Below are positions 1 through 9,248 of a stretch of DNA of 64,000 nucleotides, in pieces. Made by a program: the position numbers and the translations under genes. The stretch is from Cheilinus undulatus. Taxonomy: Eukaryota > Chordata > Actinopteri > Labriformes > Labridae. The notes beneath the pieces are model-generated. The model worked only from the letters and a program-made list of their open reading frames with translations. It made no database searches and was not told where the DNA came from. Numbering within the stretch: position 1 is the stretch's first letter; every line of letters starts with the position of its first letter. The stretch lies in assembly GCF_018320785.1 (NCBI RefSeq), contig NC_054865.1, positions 33,108,398-33,172,397 on the forward strand. Reading direction: 5' to 3'.

Positions 1-148
1 TGCATGCGCAAACTCTGTCTGTCAACTTAATTTTTTCACCGTGTAAATCCAGTCTCCGTGAAGTGTTTTCAGTCATGCTCCATCTCTGTTGATAGTCCGC
101 CCCCCTGCTGTTAAAGAGTTGGCTGCGTAGTTGTTCCGGTAGCTCCAT
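1..148 (-). CDS. Possible 5' coding exon of an unidentified gene, cut by window edge
   Basis: On the minus strand an ATG at 148-146 in a good context (AAAATGG) opens a frame with no stop down to base 1 (49 codons). It begins MELPEQLRSQLFNSRGADYQ and is rich in charged residues. The surrounding DNA is A+T-rich and full of stops, whereas this stretch is more G+C-rich, which favours coding. I do not recognise the protein. No splice donor is evident before the edge. If real, it is transcribed away from ctsa, whose start lies about 2.7 kb away, so the two would be divergent. A chance open frame of this length is quite possible. Confidence 0.3.
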   Translation of the reverse strand, partial: MELPEQLRSQLFNSRGADYQQRWSMTENTSRRLDLHGEKIKLTDRVCAC

Positions 149-1400
149 TTTACCTGCCTTCACAATAAAAGCCCAAACTTTTCAACGTTAGCATAAAAAC
201 CCTATTTTATCTCAATTTGACCATAGGCGCTATCTGAAGCAGCTCTGTATTTAAGCATGATCTTGATTGGATCAAGCCAAACAATTTACTTTAGTATAAT
301 TCAAACACATTATTTCTGTTGAAGTTTGAATTGTCTTTCCTTTCACGGAGAGTAAAAGCCACAAGAAAATCAAACACACACAGTGTAGTATTAGTAGTAG
401 TAGTAGTAGAAATGTTTTTCTTTATTAATAAAAATGTATCTTGAAATTAATAATCAGTTACCTATTTGTTTTTATGATCCTGGCTTTTACCTTTCTATAT
501 AGGCTCAGTACTTGTCTGAAAATCAAACATTGGTTATTACACTTAGCCTATATTTCAATAACTCTGTACTAATGAAACACTATTAGGTATTTTTAATTTC
601 TGTTAACATTTTTATGACTCACTAAATTCCTATTTAGTGTTAATTTGACTGACAATGTTTTTTGCTGGTTATTCTATCAGCCAGTAATTAGGCTTGTATG
701 CTATTCTCATATTAGAATATAAAAAGGCTGTGAATTGGACACATTCAACACAAAGATAATTTTTTGTTGAAAATACTATTACATGTCACATTAGTTCTAA
801 AGCCACTCTGTCAATGTGATTCCTTTGACTTTTGTTTAAAATATGATCTTGATTATTATTTTTGATAGGTCCTAATTTCTTCTACTTTTGAGTGATCACT
901 ATTTTCATTTGTTTAACTAAAATAAAGTTTTAGATAATGGAAAGTGGAAACTATATCAAATTAGGAAAACTATGTTTTGCAATGTACAGGGTCATTTTGA
1001 ATTTTTTCTTATTATTATTTCCAGGATATTGAATGATGCTAAATTTGGAAAGTAGGATATGCATCATTTTATGTGTGGACCTATTCTGTATGCATATTAT
1101 GTAAAATGTATACATAAAAAAATTATAGTCAAAATTCAGCTAAAGCTATCTCAAGATTTTTTAATGCATTTACTGACCATTCTGACATATTAAAGCATAT
1201 GCTTTAAAGAAATCTGTGATTAAATTCTTTCAATTGTCAAAATCTGTCAGTAACCTAATAACATTCTTTGTGGTAAAGACTTTTGTATATGCAATAGTCT
1301 ATGATCTTTTATTTTGCCTGGTCTATAGCAGACATGTCTACAATCAAATTGTGATCACAGTTAGCCATAGTTTTTGAGGATCCAAAATTTTAAGACCACT
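149..1400. other. A+T-rich intergenic stretch
   Basis: No coding exon, RNA gene or clear repeat boundary is visible here. The only structure is a short trinucleotide microsatellite (TAG units) at 387-409. The base composition resembles the introns elsewhere in the window. Confidence 0.5.
387..409. repeat. TAG trinucleotide microsatellite
   Basis: About seven TAG/TAT units in tandem, one of them imperfect. It is likely polymorphic but has no evident function. Confidence 0.7.
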
Positions 1401-1427
1401 AAAATCAAGATTGTGGGTCCCTGGAGA

Positions 1428-2275
1428 AGGCCTGCCCCACAGAATTGTTTGGGCCCTTGTAAAATCCAGTGAATGGGCCCTCCCTCTATTTTCTCCATTT
1501 TCCCCACAGCCTCCTCATTTTACCACTTTCTTCCACCTGAAGCTAATTTTTCACGAGTTTTGCCATTCTTTGACCCCTTTTCACAACTTTGTCTGGCCAT
1601 TTTTGGTACTTTTTGTCGCTTTTCACATTTGTTTCCACCCATATTTGCCCTTTTTCAGCACAGTCACCCACTGTTGCCACTTTTATCTCATTTGTGCTTC
1701 TTCTTACCCATTTTTGCCACTTAAACCCATTTCCATTATTTAATCTAGCTGTTTGTGCAACATCCTTGACACTTTAAACCTACTTTTGATACATCTGCAC
1801 CCGTTTTGCCTCTTTCAGACAATTTTCTGTCAGTCTTCACTCTCCTTTCACTATATTCCTGTCAATTTATTTCACTTTTAATCCATTTTTGCAGTTCTTT
1901 ATTTAGTTTTACCATTACAGTTGTCCCAGTTCCTTCTACTTTATTTCCTGGCATCTTCACGTTTGTGCTCATCATGGCTTTGCTTTGAAGCCTGACATTA
2001 CTTTTAAAGTGGATTAGCCAATTTACTCATCCACACTGTTAACATTACCAAAAAGGGTAATTCTGTTTTAAGAAAGGCTGGGTTAGAAATTAATAAAAAA
2101 ACAAAACATTTTTTTTGCTTTGATAAGTGTTACTATTCCAGTTAAATATAAGATAGGGTTATCACAGATTAACTTTACAATGGACCATGATTTTGCTGAC
2201 CTCCTCATGGTCCCATCATTTGCCTGGGTCCCAGAAAGCTCTCCCCTTTATCCTCCCTTACGGGCGGCCTTGCCA
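1428..2275 (+). repeat. Interspersed element, copy A (internal short tandem array)
   Basis: This copy starts with a segment reading GGCCTGCCCCACAGAATTG followed by GGGCCC motifs. It continues through several hundred bases of loosely tandem units of the type 'cccatttttgccacttt'. It ends with a conserved segment containing ACAATGGACCATGATTTTGC and CAGAAAGCTCTCCCC. The same head, array and tail occur at 47015-47835 (same orientation) and, reversed, at about 62434-63710 and 11906-12640. Short open frames in it (for example near 1411-1743) are by-products of the pyrimidine-rich array. I cannot name the family; boundaries are approximate. Confidence 0.65.
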
Positions 2276-2645
2276 TGGATGGAGCTAGTTGTTCCTAAAA
2301 TGATTGGGCTATATTGTAGATGAAGAATGGCATTGAAGAATATTAGGCAGAGATACAGATCAAAGATCTTACTGGAAAAACACAGTACACATGAATAGCA
2401 AGAGTGACATCTGTACTGAGAGAAAGTTTTTAGATTTCCTGTTAACTTTGTTGTAGGTAATTCAGATACAAACCTAAAGCCAAACATTTAAAGGGAGTCA
2501 TGTAACAGCCCTCTCAGAAGTTGAACACACTAAAAGAGAGGAAGAAAGCCGTCACAGCGCTGTTAAAGTTTAATCTAAGGGCGATACACTCAGGTATTTT
2601 GACGAGAAAGGTATCTATGTGACTTCCGCGTCGAGTCAGGCGCTG

Positions 2646-2654
2646 GTCACGTGG
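2646..2654. promoter_or_regulatory. ctsa: CLEAR/TFEB-type E-box upstream of ctsa
   Basis: The bases GTCACGTGG contain the E-box CACGTG with the 5' GT flank of the CLEAR consensus GTCACGTGAC. It lies 156 bp upstream of the ctsa ATG, in a locally G+C-richer stretch without a TATA box. CLEAR sites bind TFEB/TFE3/MITF and drive lysosomal genes; cathepsin A is a known member of that class. Use of this site here is inferred from position and sequence. Confidence 0.6.
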
Positions 2655-2809
2655 TCAGCGGTTACAGTCATATGACGGGCTGGTTTGTCCTGCTCAAGTG
2701 GAGCTGCAGTTGACATCGTCGAGGGAAGTTGTTGCAACAAAGATCGTCTTTTCTCCCCCAAGGTCGGTCGTGTAGTGAGGGAGTACTTATTATTATTAGC
2801 ACTGCAGTG

Positions 2810-5800
2810 ATGCACTCCTGTGGTTTGCTGGTGTGCTTGCTGGCTGTGCTCCAGCTTGGCACGCGGGCTCAGTATGCTCCCGACGAAGTCACTCACCTAC
2901 CAGGTATGACGTTCAAACCGAATTATCGACAGTGGTCTGGATACCTGCAGGCTCGTCCGGGAAAGTTCTTACATTATTGGTAAGGAACAGTAAGAGACTA
3001 ACTTATAGAGCTCAGATGAGTTTGAATGAAGTTGAAAGGCTGAAGTAGCCTACTACGTGAACTGTTGTGCCAATGTCTGCAAGCAGCTTAGATAAGATTC
3101 TGCGGTATCTCTAGAGTATCACTGTGTAACTGTATGACTAAAAATGTATTCCACGTTGATGAAAAAAATGGAAATGAATAAATTCCGGTTAAACTTAAAA
3201 TAAGTCAAAGTAGAAAATTATAATAAAGTCAGCTGTTTACATGTGTTTGCAGTAAGTGTTAAATACGTTTGAAGTTCTGTTTTAATAAACGTGACTTGCC
3301 ATTGGTGTACAGGTACTGTGACTCTTTAGTTCTGCTCTAAACCCTAACCCTAACCCTGGTCTTGTATCTTCCGGATTCCTCCCCGAGGATCATAAAGTAT
3401 TTTTTGTTTTCATTTCCTGCAGGTTTGTGACTTCTCAGAGGGCCCCGGCTAAAGACCCACTGGTTCTTTGGCTGAATGGAGGCCCAGGCTGCAGCTCTCT
3501 GGATGGATTTTTATCCGAGAATGGACCATTTCACGTGAGTATGCTGACTCTGTGAAAGACAAAATGTGCTGATTTAAAAGCAACTGTTTACAGAAACTGA
3601 GTTTTCTTTTCAGGTGAATGATGACGGGTTTACTTTGTACGAGAATAAATTCAGCTGGAACAAGAATGCCAATATCTTGTATCTAGAATCACCTGCAGGA
3701 GTGGGATTTTCTTACTCTGATGACAAAAAGTATGCCACTGATGATGATCAGGTGGGTTCAGTGATTGACTCATGCACTTTAAAATGAAAAAGAAAACTTG
3801 CCTAAATCCTTTATGCCTCACATGTTTGTTTTTTAGGTTGCTGATGATAATTACAAAGCATTGCAGAGTTTTTTCACAAAGTTCCCAAATTTCACCCAAA
3901 ATGAGTTCTTTATCTTTGGGGAAAGTTATGGTGGGATTTATGCACCGACTCTCAGCCTGCATGTGGCTACTGGATCTGCAAAAATTAACTTTAAGGTGAG
4001 GTGCATTATGCAGTGTTCTAACTGAAAAGTCGTCAACCAGCATGCCGTTTGTTTAGATCTTCAAGCATACTTGCAAGAAAGCAGACTGTTAAATTGGCAG
4101 TTAAATTAGAACATGTCTTTGATTTTTAGGGCTTTGCAGTGGGAAATGGTCTCAGCAGCTTTGCTCTCAACGACCAAACGTTGATCTACTTCGGTTACTA
4201 TCATGGTCTCTTTGGAGAAGAGTAAGTGGTACACTGTTTGTCAGAAATATTTTTAAACAGCGATTTCACTGGTGCAAGTGTTAGCTTCAGAATCATTCAG
4301 TAAAATGCAGACCGTTCTTTTCTTGTTTTAAGAAAATGATGTGACATTAGAATTTTTTTGGTGCCTGGAGTGTTTCACGAGTTTAAGAAATGAGTGAAGT
4401 GCATATATAAATTGTTAAGTATTTGTAGTCCTTGACACTAGGATTTTTATGATGATTGCTCATTCGGGAAGAAGATGCAGGACTTATTTCCCTCAGTTCT
4501 CTTCACTAGATATTGAACAGACAAAGAAACATCGGTCATTTACACCCATGCTACTGTTAAGAATATTTTCAAAGGATTGACAGCAAGCTGAAAAAATGAC
4601 AAATTCCACTAATATAAAATTATGTTAATTCAAAGCTATTTTATGTATACAGTTTGTGGCGTGATCTGAACATAAATTGCTGTGATCAGGACAGCTGTAG
4701 CTTCTACAACTCCACCTCTGAGATGTGCCAGACACTGGTATGTGAGCACCATTTCTTTAAAAGTCTGCTGAGGTAACTCACTCAGGTTTAACTTCATACT
4801 TATCTCCCTACAGGTGAACGTGGCCTTTAATATTGTGTACGAAAGTGGCCTGAATGAGTATGCTCTGTACTTGGACTGTGAGGGTGGTAGACGATTCCAC
4901 CAAGGGTATGAGATGTCCATGAGTCATCTGTTCAAGAACTACAGGAAAAACCCACACATCTTCAAGGTGAGCGCGTTTCCCTGATATTAAAAAAAAGTGC
5001 TTTGTGTCCATCCATGTACCTTTGTGTTAATGAAACAAAACTTGTAAATTAAGTTTTTAGAGGCAGGCCCTTCGTCGATGTCTGTGGGTGAAGTCCCTCC
5101 CTGTATCAACAGCACGGCTCAGATGACCTGGCTGAGGAGAGGCGATGTGAGGAAAGCTCTCCACATCCCAGATACTCTTCCTCCATGGGACATCTGCAGG
5201 TGTGTTGCAACAAAAACGACACATTTAAGGTCACCTTTCTCTGTAAAAGCTTTTATTTTCATTTCAATACCACAAGGGAAGCAAATATCAAATTCAACCA
5301 TTTAAATCACTTTGCTGGGGTTTTTTAGCAAAGTTTACATTAATAAAATCTGTTGCTCTAAATGGATTTCCTTGACAAATGGACTCACTGTGTCACTGCC
5401 TTTTTTTGAATTATGATGAAGCTTACTTTAATGGATGTGATCAGCAGTTAATATGCCATTGAAGTTGACAGGGGGACAAAGGAAGATGTTGGGATATTGT
5501 CAGAATAGAAATGAAGAAATCAAGTATGATATGAGGTGAAAGGTGAAGACATTAGCTTTCCTTTTTAACAAGCACTTAATTGACATCAGTGACTTATGGT
5601 TAATCAACCAATCAATCTTTATTTTAGAGGCAGTTCATAACCAAAGTTATCTCAAGACACTTTGCAAAGAGAGCAGGTCTAGACTGCACTCTTTGATGTA
5701 TTATCATAAAGACCCAGCATTAATCACCATGAGCTTAGCTAAGAGGCATTTAGCACTGTTACACTGGTGAGGAAAATCTTCTCGGGCAGGAACCTCATGC

Positions 5801-8306
5801 AGAACCAGGCTCATGATCAACAGCCATCCTCTGAGGCTGAGTTGGGGTTAAAAAGGGGAAACGGAGGAAACAAATACGAGAATTTCATGGCTGTCATGGC
5901 CATAAATTTCTCCTCCATTTTGTAGGATGTAATGTAAGTAAAGATAGTAGCAATATGTCAGGACTTAAAAAGAACGACCATGATTGACAGAAATCAGAAC
6001 ACTATGTTAGCATTATCAGCAAGGATTGTAATGAAATGGAGAGACCTATTATTGATAATTATAGCAGTTACAATAGAGCTTCTCTTAGATTCAATACAGC
6101 TTTTTAACATCAATTGCATTTGCAAGAAAATATGGCAATGAAGGGGAAAGTAGTGCAGAAATATATAGCAATTTATGATTGTCTTAGGAAAATGGCATTT
6201 TTGCAGAGCATATTTTTGTTGTTGTGACCTGAGCTCCCTTGGAATTTCCCCTTGTGGGATTAATAAAGGAATATCTTATCTATCTTATCTTATCTTAGGA
6301 CCCACATGAAGAGAGTGTAATGTCAAAAATGTATATATTTAACTGATTTAATAATAATGTCATTAAGTGCCTAATATTTTCATGTGAGTAAACATGTTTT
6401 TAAAGTTCACTCTATAAGCACGTTTAACTGCTACCTCAAACGTGGCATTGTTTTGGGCTTAAAGCTAACACTGGCATGCTAGCCTGTTGATTTCAATACG
6501 ATACAATATTAATGGTTTTAAACTTTGTTGTCCAAGGCGCACTAAAGATCAAGGCACACTGTTCATATCCATGCAAATCAGCCCCTGGAACATACACTAC
6601 AATATCTTAAGATGTATAGTTGTAGTTATAACATATGGTTGTACAAATTGCCATGGCCCATCACTGTGCCTAGGTTAAGGTTGAAATATTTTTTGATTTT
6701 GCTGGTTTCTTACTTTAGTTCTCTTTTTATTATGTGAAAATGCTTCTTTTTAGTGTAGTTTCTAATAGTTTTAGTGTTGGTTCTAGTATTTCAGTAAAAT
6801 TGGATACTTTTAAGAGGTGACACCCAAAAGAGCCCCGAAGAGTAAAAAAGAGTATACAATTTCAAATGCTACTCTTCACATTTCATTTTATTGATTCAAT
6901 TGTGATATTTAAATGAAACTCTAGACCTGAATTACCATTGTGTGAAGCCTCAACTAATCAAATGAGGCAGTTTTACAATCTAAAAGCCTGGGGGGCTGGC
7001 GAAAGGCTTAGGTGGCCCAACATATTTATTTTCATGCTAAGAATTAGAGTAGAATTGATTATTGGTGGTATGCCGTAGACTGTTTAAGTACGTGCTCTGT
7101 ACTCATGTGTGCATAAAGTTAATGTCACTCATTCAAAAGTCCACAAGTCAGGGTCCCAGTCACTGAAAAGTTCATTAAAAACGTTTAAGAGTATTGTGTC
7201 AGAAAAGAACCCATTTTGAAGTTCAGCAATGAATAAGCTCTTCCAAAGTTGTAAATCACAGTGCCTATACAAATTATATTGGACATGTCAGTCTGTAGGC
7301 TTGTGTCAGAGACTAAAACTAAGGATATTCTGTCTGTGATTTTATCTTTTTTTGGGTTTGTAAGCACACAATACAGTTTATTTTCTTTTTTTGGTAAAGG
7401 TTTTTTTTTTATTATTTGAGTTTCGGTTAACAACAATTATTTTTACCTTTAGTTATTTCAACAGATTTTGTAAACTAAAATAACTTTGACCTGGCTATAC
7501 CATTTGGGAACGCTTGCATGTCTTATCCTTATCAGAGCTTGTTTGGTAAATCAAAAAAAGAAGATGCGTTAGGTTACCAAACTGGAGACTTGGTGTGTAT
7601 TCCACTGCTGTTTTAGCTGATTTAAATCAGTTTATGTAAACAAGACCATACCAAAATACTTTTTCACTTGATTTTTTAGGCATTATTTATTGAAATTAGT
7701 CTGTTGGTGTCTTTGTACATCTCCCTGCATCTAGGTATGATGTGTGGGACATACAGCATATCATCATTAGCACTCTCTTCTATGTTTTAGTTCTGATGTT
7801 GGAGAGCAGTACAAAAATCTGTACGGGACAGTGAAGGATGTTTACCTAAAGCTGCTCTCTATGGGCCTGAGGGCACTTGTCTACAATGGAGACACCGACA
7901 TGGCGTGCAACTTCCTGGGAGACCAGTGGTTTGTTGAAGATCTTGGTCTTGAGGTAGGGGGAATGTTGCTAATCAACTTTTCTTTCTCCATTTACAACCA
8001 GATAACACTTAGTGGTAAAATCAATACATTTTTTTTCAGGCGACCACAGAGTACCAGATATGGAAACACGATGCTCAGGTTGCTGGTTTCTACCAACGTT
8101 TTGGAAACATTACCTTCCTGACAGTCAAGGTAACGGCAGCACAATGTTCATTCTGTCATTGGTTTGTTTTACAATGATGACATGGCTGGGTTATTATGAC
8201 ACTGCGCTTTCCTGTGTTTCAGGGTGCAGGTCACATGGTTCCTCAGTGGGCTCCAGGTCCAGCTTTACACATGTTTGAGTCTTTCATAACAAATGGCCCT
8301 TATTGA
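2810..8306 (+). CDS. ctsa: Cathepsin A (lysosomal protective protein), serine carboxypeptidase
   Basis: Cathepsin A removes C-terminal residues from peptides in the lysosome and, in mammals, protects beta-galactosidase and neuraminidase in a complex. Coding exons: 2810-2979, 3423-3534, 3614-3751, 3837-3995, 4130-4221, 4653-4737, 4814-4966, 5063-5199, 7791-7953, 8040-8129, 8223-8306. All junctions are GT-AG with matching phase, giving 460 aa (human 480). Residues 1-20 form a signal peptide. NGGPGCSS is at 75-82. The nucleophile lies in GESYGG (Ser170), the catalytic Asp in GDTDMAC (Asp385) and the His in GAGHMVP (His437). An N-glycosylation sequon NFT is at 158-160. For exon 8 an AG two bases upstream was rejected because only 5063 keeps phase. 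ATG 2810 is the first in-frame ATG. All triad residues are intact. Fish may have more than one cathepsin A-like gene, so orthology is less sure than family. Confidence 0.93.
3339..3357 (+). repeat. Short interstitial telomere-like repeat
   Basis: Three CCCTAA units (AACCCTAACCCTAACCCT) lie in ctsa intron 1, about 65 bp before exon 2. This is too short to be a chromosome-fusion scar with confidence; short telomere-like tracts are common in vertebrate genomes. Confidence 0.6.
5603..5840 (+). repeat. Interspersed teleost repeat in ctsa intron 8
   Basis: The segment starting AATCAATCTTTATTTTAGAGG and running through 'caaagttatctcaagacactttgcaaag' to 'gaacctcatgcagaacc' matches, as I remember it, a repeat scattered through many spiny-rayed fish genomes. 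It lies in the largest ctsa intron (5200-7790). The family is not assigned. The rest of that intron shows no exon. Confidence 0.55.
6231..6298 (+). repeat. LINE-type 3' tail with TCTTA tandem end
   Basis: The sequence TGGAATTTCCCCTTGTGGGA followed by TAATAAAGG and then TCTTATCTAT-type tandem units is the hallmark 3' end of fish non-LTR retrotransposons: a short 3' hairpin region plus a short-unit tail. No reverse transcriptase frame is attached, so this is a 5'-truncated copy inside ctsa intron 8. Confidence 0.6.
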
Positions 8307-8633
8307 GCCTTATGAGACTGCTGTGTGAGGTCTACCTGCACTCATCACTTGTGATATGGTACTTTTTTCTCAGGGAAGATGATTTTTAGAGGGAAAGGGA
8401 CTGTTTGCACTCTCCTGTATGTGTTTTTCATAAAGACTGCATATAAGTATATTGAAAAGGAAATTTCTTGTGTGGGCTTTGAGGGCATTGGATATGAATT
8501 ATATAAAGTGCCAATGTTCAGCTTTGTGTATCTTGGGCTGACTGTTTAACATCCTTGGACTGGACACAAAGACGTATAGATACAATACATTAGGTTTACT
8601 TGGGCAGCCAAACGTAGTACTTTTTATTTTAGA

Positions 8634-8815
8634 TTTTTATTCGGGGATTTTTTTTTCTTCTATTTGACAGAACAGTGGACAGAGTAGGAAACTGGGGAGA
8701 GAATAGATAATGAAAGGTGGAAAAGGAGCCACAGGTCCTTGAACCATGGCTCCCCACTGAGTGAAGTATAGCCACTGTACATGGAGCATACTTGGCCACC
8801 AGGCCTATCAGCACT
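8634..8815 (-). repeat. tRNA-derived SINE remnant in ctsa 3' UTR region
   Basis: The plus strand reads 'ttattcggggatttt...gacagaacagtggacagagtaggaaactggggagagaa...aggagccacaggtc...gaaccatggctcc...'. This is a diverged copy of a widespread fish SINE whose tRNA-like head is on the opposite strand. Related remnants occur at 52560-52655 and 55120-55262. The Pol III boxes are degraded. It lies 330-510 bp after the ctsa stop and so is probably part of the transcribed 3' UTR. Confidence 0.5.
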
Positions 8816-9181
8816 TCTTCATACTCTTTGAGGAATTTGTGTCTGTCTGGATTGAAGGAAGCTAGAGGCTCTTGTTTAGTTCTGATTGGCCTTTAAATGA
8901 CCTCAGCTGCCTTAACTGCCTGTAAGGGTTTGCCCTAAAACTTTAGACTTTAAAAATGTGTAAAGTCTGACCCCAAGATGGTGAGGAAGCCAAAATAGTT
9001 TTAAAAAGTCAGCCCTTTGACCTCACCTTTTTGATTTATATTGCTTGTATCTATAATACAGTCTAACAGAAATATCCTTATCCAGATACTCATACTACAG
9101 TCTACTCTTCAAATGAAGCTGTGTTTTGTGGCCTTGGTTTAAATCTGAAATGCTGTGTTTTTAGTTTTGAATTGACAAAAA

Positions 9182-9187
9182 AATAAA
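9182..9187 (+). terminator. ctsa: Polyadenylation signal, ctsa
   Basis: A canonical AATAAA, followed 15-20 bases on by a T-rich stretch (AAGTTTTTTGACAT), lies 876 bp after the ctsa stop codon. The region 8307-9200 is therefore the likely 3' UTR. A CATAAA variant near 8430 could give a shorter form. Confidence 0.6.
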
Positions 9188-9215
9188 TGAAATGACAAGT
9201 TTTTTGACATGGGTC

Positions 9216-9248
9216 TTTATTAAACATATGAACAGATTGTCATTTATT
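9216..9248 (-). terminator. slc38a7: Two polyadenylation signals, slc38a7
   Basis: The plus strand carries TTTATT at 9216-9221 and 9243-9248, read as AATAAA on the minus strand. They are the first canonical signals I find downstream of the slc38a7 stop (11619). This implies a 3' UTR of about 2.4 kb, converging head-on with the ctsa 3' end. Confidence 0.5.

Noticed and set aside
1411-1988. Several overlapping plus-strand open frames rich in F, P, H and L
   Set aside because: They are translations of the pyrimidine-rich tandem array in copy A; three frames are open at once, which is a sign of low complexity, not coding.
2636-2896. Minus-strand open frames over ctsa exon 1
   Set aside because: They overlap the ctsa promoter and signal-peptide exon in antisense; no splice partners or family motifs.
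5061-5062. Alternative acceptor for ctsa exon 8 at the AG ending at 5060
   Set aside because: Starting the exon at 5061 shifts the frame by two bases; only the start at 5063 joins exon 7 in phase.
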